A DNA stretch of 34,764 bases. Source: Nevskia sp. (GTDB lineage: Bacteria > Pseudomonadota > Gammaproteobacteria > Nevskiales > Nevskiaceae). Position numbers and translations under genes: made by a program. Position 1 is the stretch's first letter. Every line of letters starts with the position of its first letter. Positions 33,783-34,764 of the stretch are shown piece after piece. Location: NCBI GenBank assembly GCA_028291645.1, contig JAQGNU010000188.1, forward strand, positions 1 to 34,764, written 5' to 3'. The notes beneath the pieces were generated by a model. That model had not been told where the DNA came from. It did no database searches and worked only from the letters and a program-made list of their open reading frames with translations.

Positions 33783-34764
33783 CTAGCGAATCCTGGCTTG
33801 CATGAGCGGCGATTGTGGCGAACCTGCAGGTGGCGACGCAAGCAGGCGCACCCAGCCGATCAGCATTGCTTCGACCACCAGCTGCGCGCGCGTGTTGGCG
33901 TCGATGCGACGATGCGCATCGTGCAGCTCGTTGGCGAGTTCGGCGACACGCCGCCCGGACAGCTGCAAGCCGCCGACGGCCTGCGCACGCAGACGGTCGA
34001 CCAGCCAGCCCTGGCAGCAGTGCAGGAATTCGATCACGCTTTCGTCGTCGATCGACGCCGCCAGCTTCATCGGATCGCCGCGACCCTGCGCGACGTCGTC
34101 GAGCGCACCACGCCATTCCAGCGCCTGCGGTGCCGCGCCCTGCTCGAGTTGCGCCAGCGCCAGCAGCGGCGCACCGCGTGCCAGCATCAGTGCCGCTTCG
34201 CAGGCCGCAGTACCGGCATCGGGTGCCTGCGTCTGCAACCAACTCAGCGCCATCGACGCGGGCGGGAAACCCAGGCGCAATTGCTGACAACGACTGCGCA
34301 AGGTCGCCGACAGGCTCAGCGCCTGATCGGCGATCAGGAACAGATAGGTGTTCGGCGTCGGCTCTTCGATGGTTTTCAACAGCGCATCCGCCGACGAGCG
34401 ACTCAGATCCTCCGCCGGCGTGATCACCGCCAGCTTGTTGCCCTGGCGATGGCTCACCAAGCCGAGCTTGTCGATCAGACTGCGGACGCCGTCGATGGCA
34501 ATCTCGCGCCGCTTGCTGCCCTTGTCCGGTTCCCAGTGCGTGATGCCGTCCGTACGCTGCAGAGAAACGTTGGCGGCGAGACCGAGATGACCATCGAGCG
34601 TCAGCAGATGCGCGTCCGGATGTCCGCCCGACAGCAGCATCTTGCAACTGTTGCAGCTGCCACAGGCACTGTCGCCGGCCTTCACTTCGCACAACAGTGC
34701 GGCGACCAGCGCGGCGATCAGCGGACGCTTGCCGACCCCGCGCGGACCCGACACCAGCCAAGCA
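33783..34764 (-). CDS. holB: DNA polymerase III delta' subunit, truncated by the window edge
   Basis: About 327 residues are visible; the first residues lie beyond the right edge. The P-loop reads GPRGVGKR with Arg where Thr or Ser is normal, and a Cys-rich zinc-binding segment (CGSCNSCKML) follows. The sensor and lid segments include DADALLKTIEEP-like ADALLKTIEEPTPNTYLFLIAD and RSRCQQLRL. The delta' subunit is part of the clamp loader and does not hydrolyse ATP itself in E. coli, which fits the altered P-loop. It is followed directly by pilZ. Confidence 0.93.
   Translation of the reverse strand, partial: AWLVSGPRGVGKRPLIAALVAALLCEVKAGDSACGSCNSCKMLLSGGHPDAHLLTLDGHLGLAANVSLQRTDGITHWEPDKGSKRREIAIDGVRSLIDKLGLVSHRQGNKLAVITPAEDLSRSSADALLKTIEEPTPNTYLFLIADQALSLSATLRSRCQQLRLGFPPASMALSWLQTQAPDAGTAACEAALMLARGAPLLALAQLEQGAAPQALEWRGALDDVAQGRGDPMKLAASIDDESVIEFLHCCQGWLVDRLRAQAVGGLQLSGRRVAELANELHDAHRRIDANTRAQLVVEAMLIGWVRLLASPPAGSPQSPLMQARIR

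Noticed and set aside
33786-34761. Long 445-residue ORF 33424-34761 as one gene
   Set aside because: It joins pilZ to an out-of-frame shadow of holB; the true pilZ starts at 33777 and holB is in a different frame.

Overview
The window looks like chromosome of a GC-rich gammaproteobacterium. A Nevskiales- or Xanthomonadales-type organism is my inference, resting on the holB-pilZ pair, the WS/DGAT wax synthase, the Baeyer-Villiger monooxygenase, the P-II protein, two RND pumps and a short-attC integron array. I see no rRNA, tRNA or CRISPR array.

Bases 1-3828 are part of an integron gene-cassette array, visibly less GC-rich than the rest. Three complete attC sites and two interrupted ones face the same way, so the integrase gene should lie left of the window. 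The cassettes encode three small membrane proteins, a barstar-like protein and a free-standing homologue of EF-G domain IV. Two related but non-identical IS3-family elements (one complete at about 477-1719, one seen only by its right end at 1-120) sit inside the hairpin loops of attC sites.

Bases 3901-9148 hold a Baeyer-Villiger monooxygenase, a decayed IS1380-type transposase fragment, a short-chain dehydrogenase, a small exported protein, a MITE-like 130-bp repeat, an exported methyltransferase-like protein, and an overlapping pair (DUF6632-like membrane protein and ABM-like protein). An ECF sigma factor with a SnoaL-like C-terminal domain faces this pair at 9345.

Bases 10264-14785 look like an acyl-CoA/lipid block: WS/DGAT acyltransferase, a hotdog thioesterase, a divergent TetR regulator that overlaps a second hotdog thioesterase, and a FadI-type thiolase. 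Bases 15377-23769 hold a complete MexEF-OprN-like RND efflux operon: divergent TetR with tandem operator-like sites, small exported protein, adaptor, permease, outer-membrane factor, then a DedA-rhodanese fusion spaced like an operon member.

Bases 23926-34764 hold a P-II protein with a TTG start, a SnoaL-like protein, a carboxylesterase convergent with class I fructose-bisphosphate aldolase across a terminator hairpin, a second RND system (TetR, lipoprotein adaptor, permease, no outer-membrane gene), a double cyclic-nucleotide-binding plus rhodanese protein, and holB-pilZ running off the right edge. The strongest candidates for something undescribed are the cassette-borne EF-G domain IV protein and the IS3 elements lodged in attC loops.
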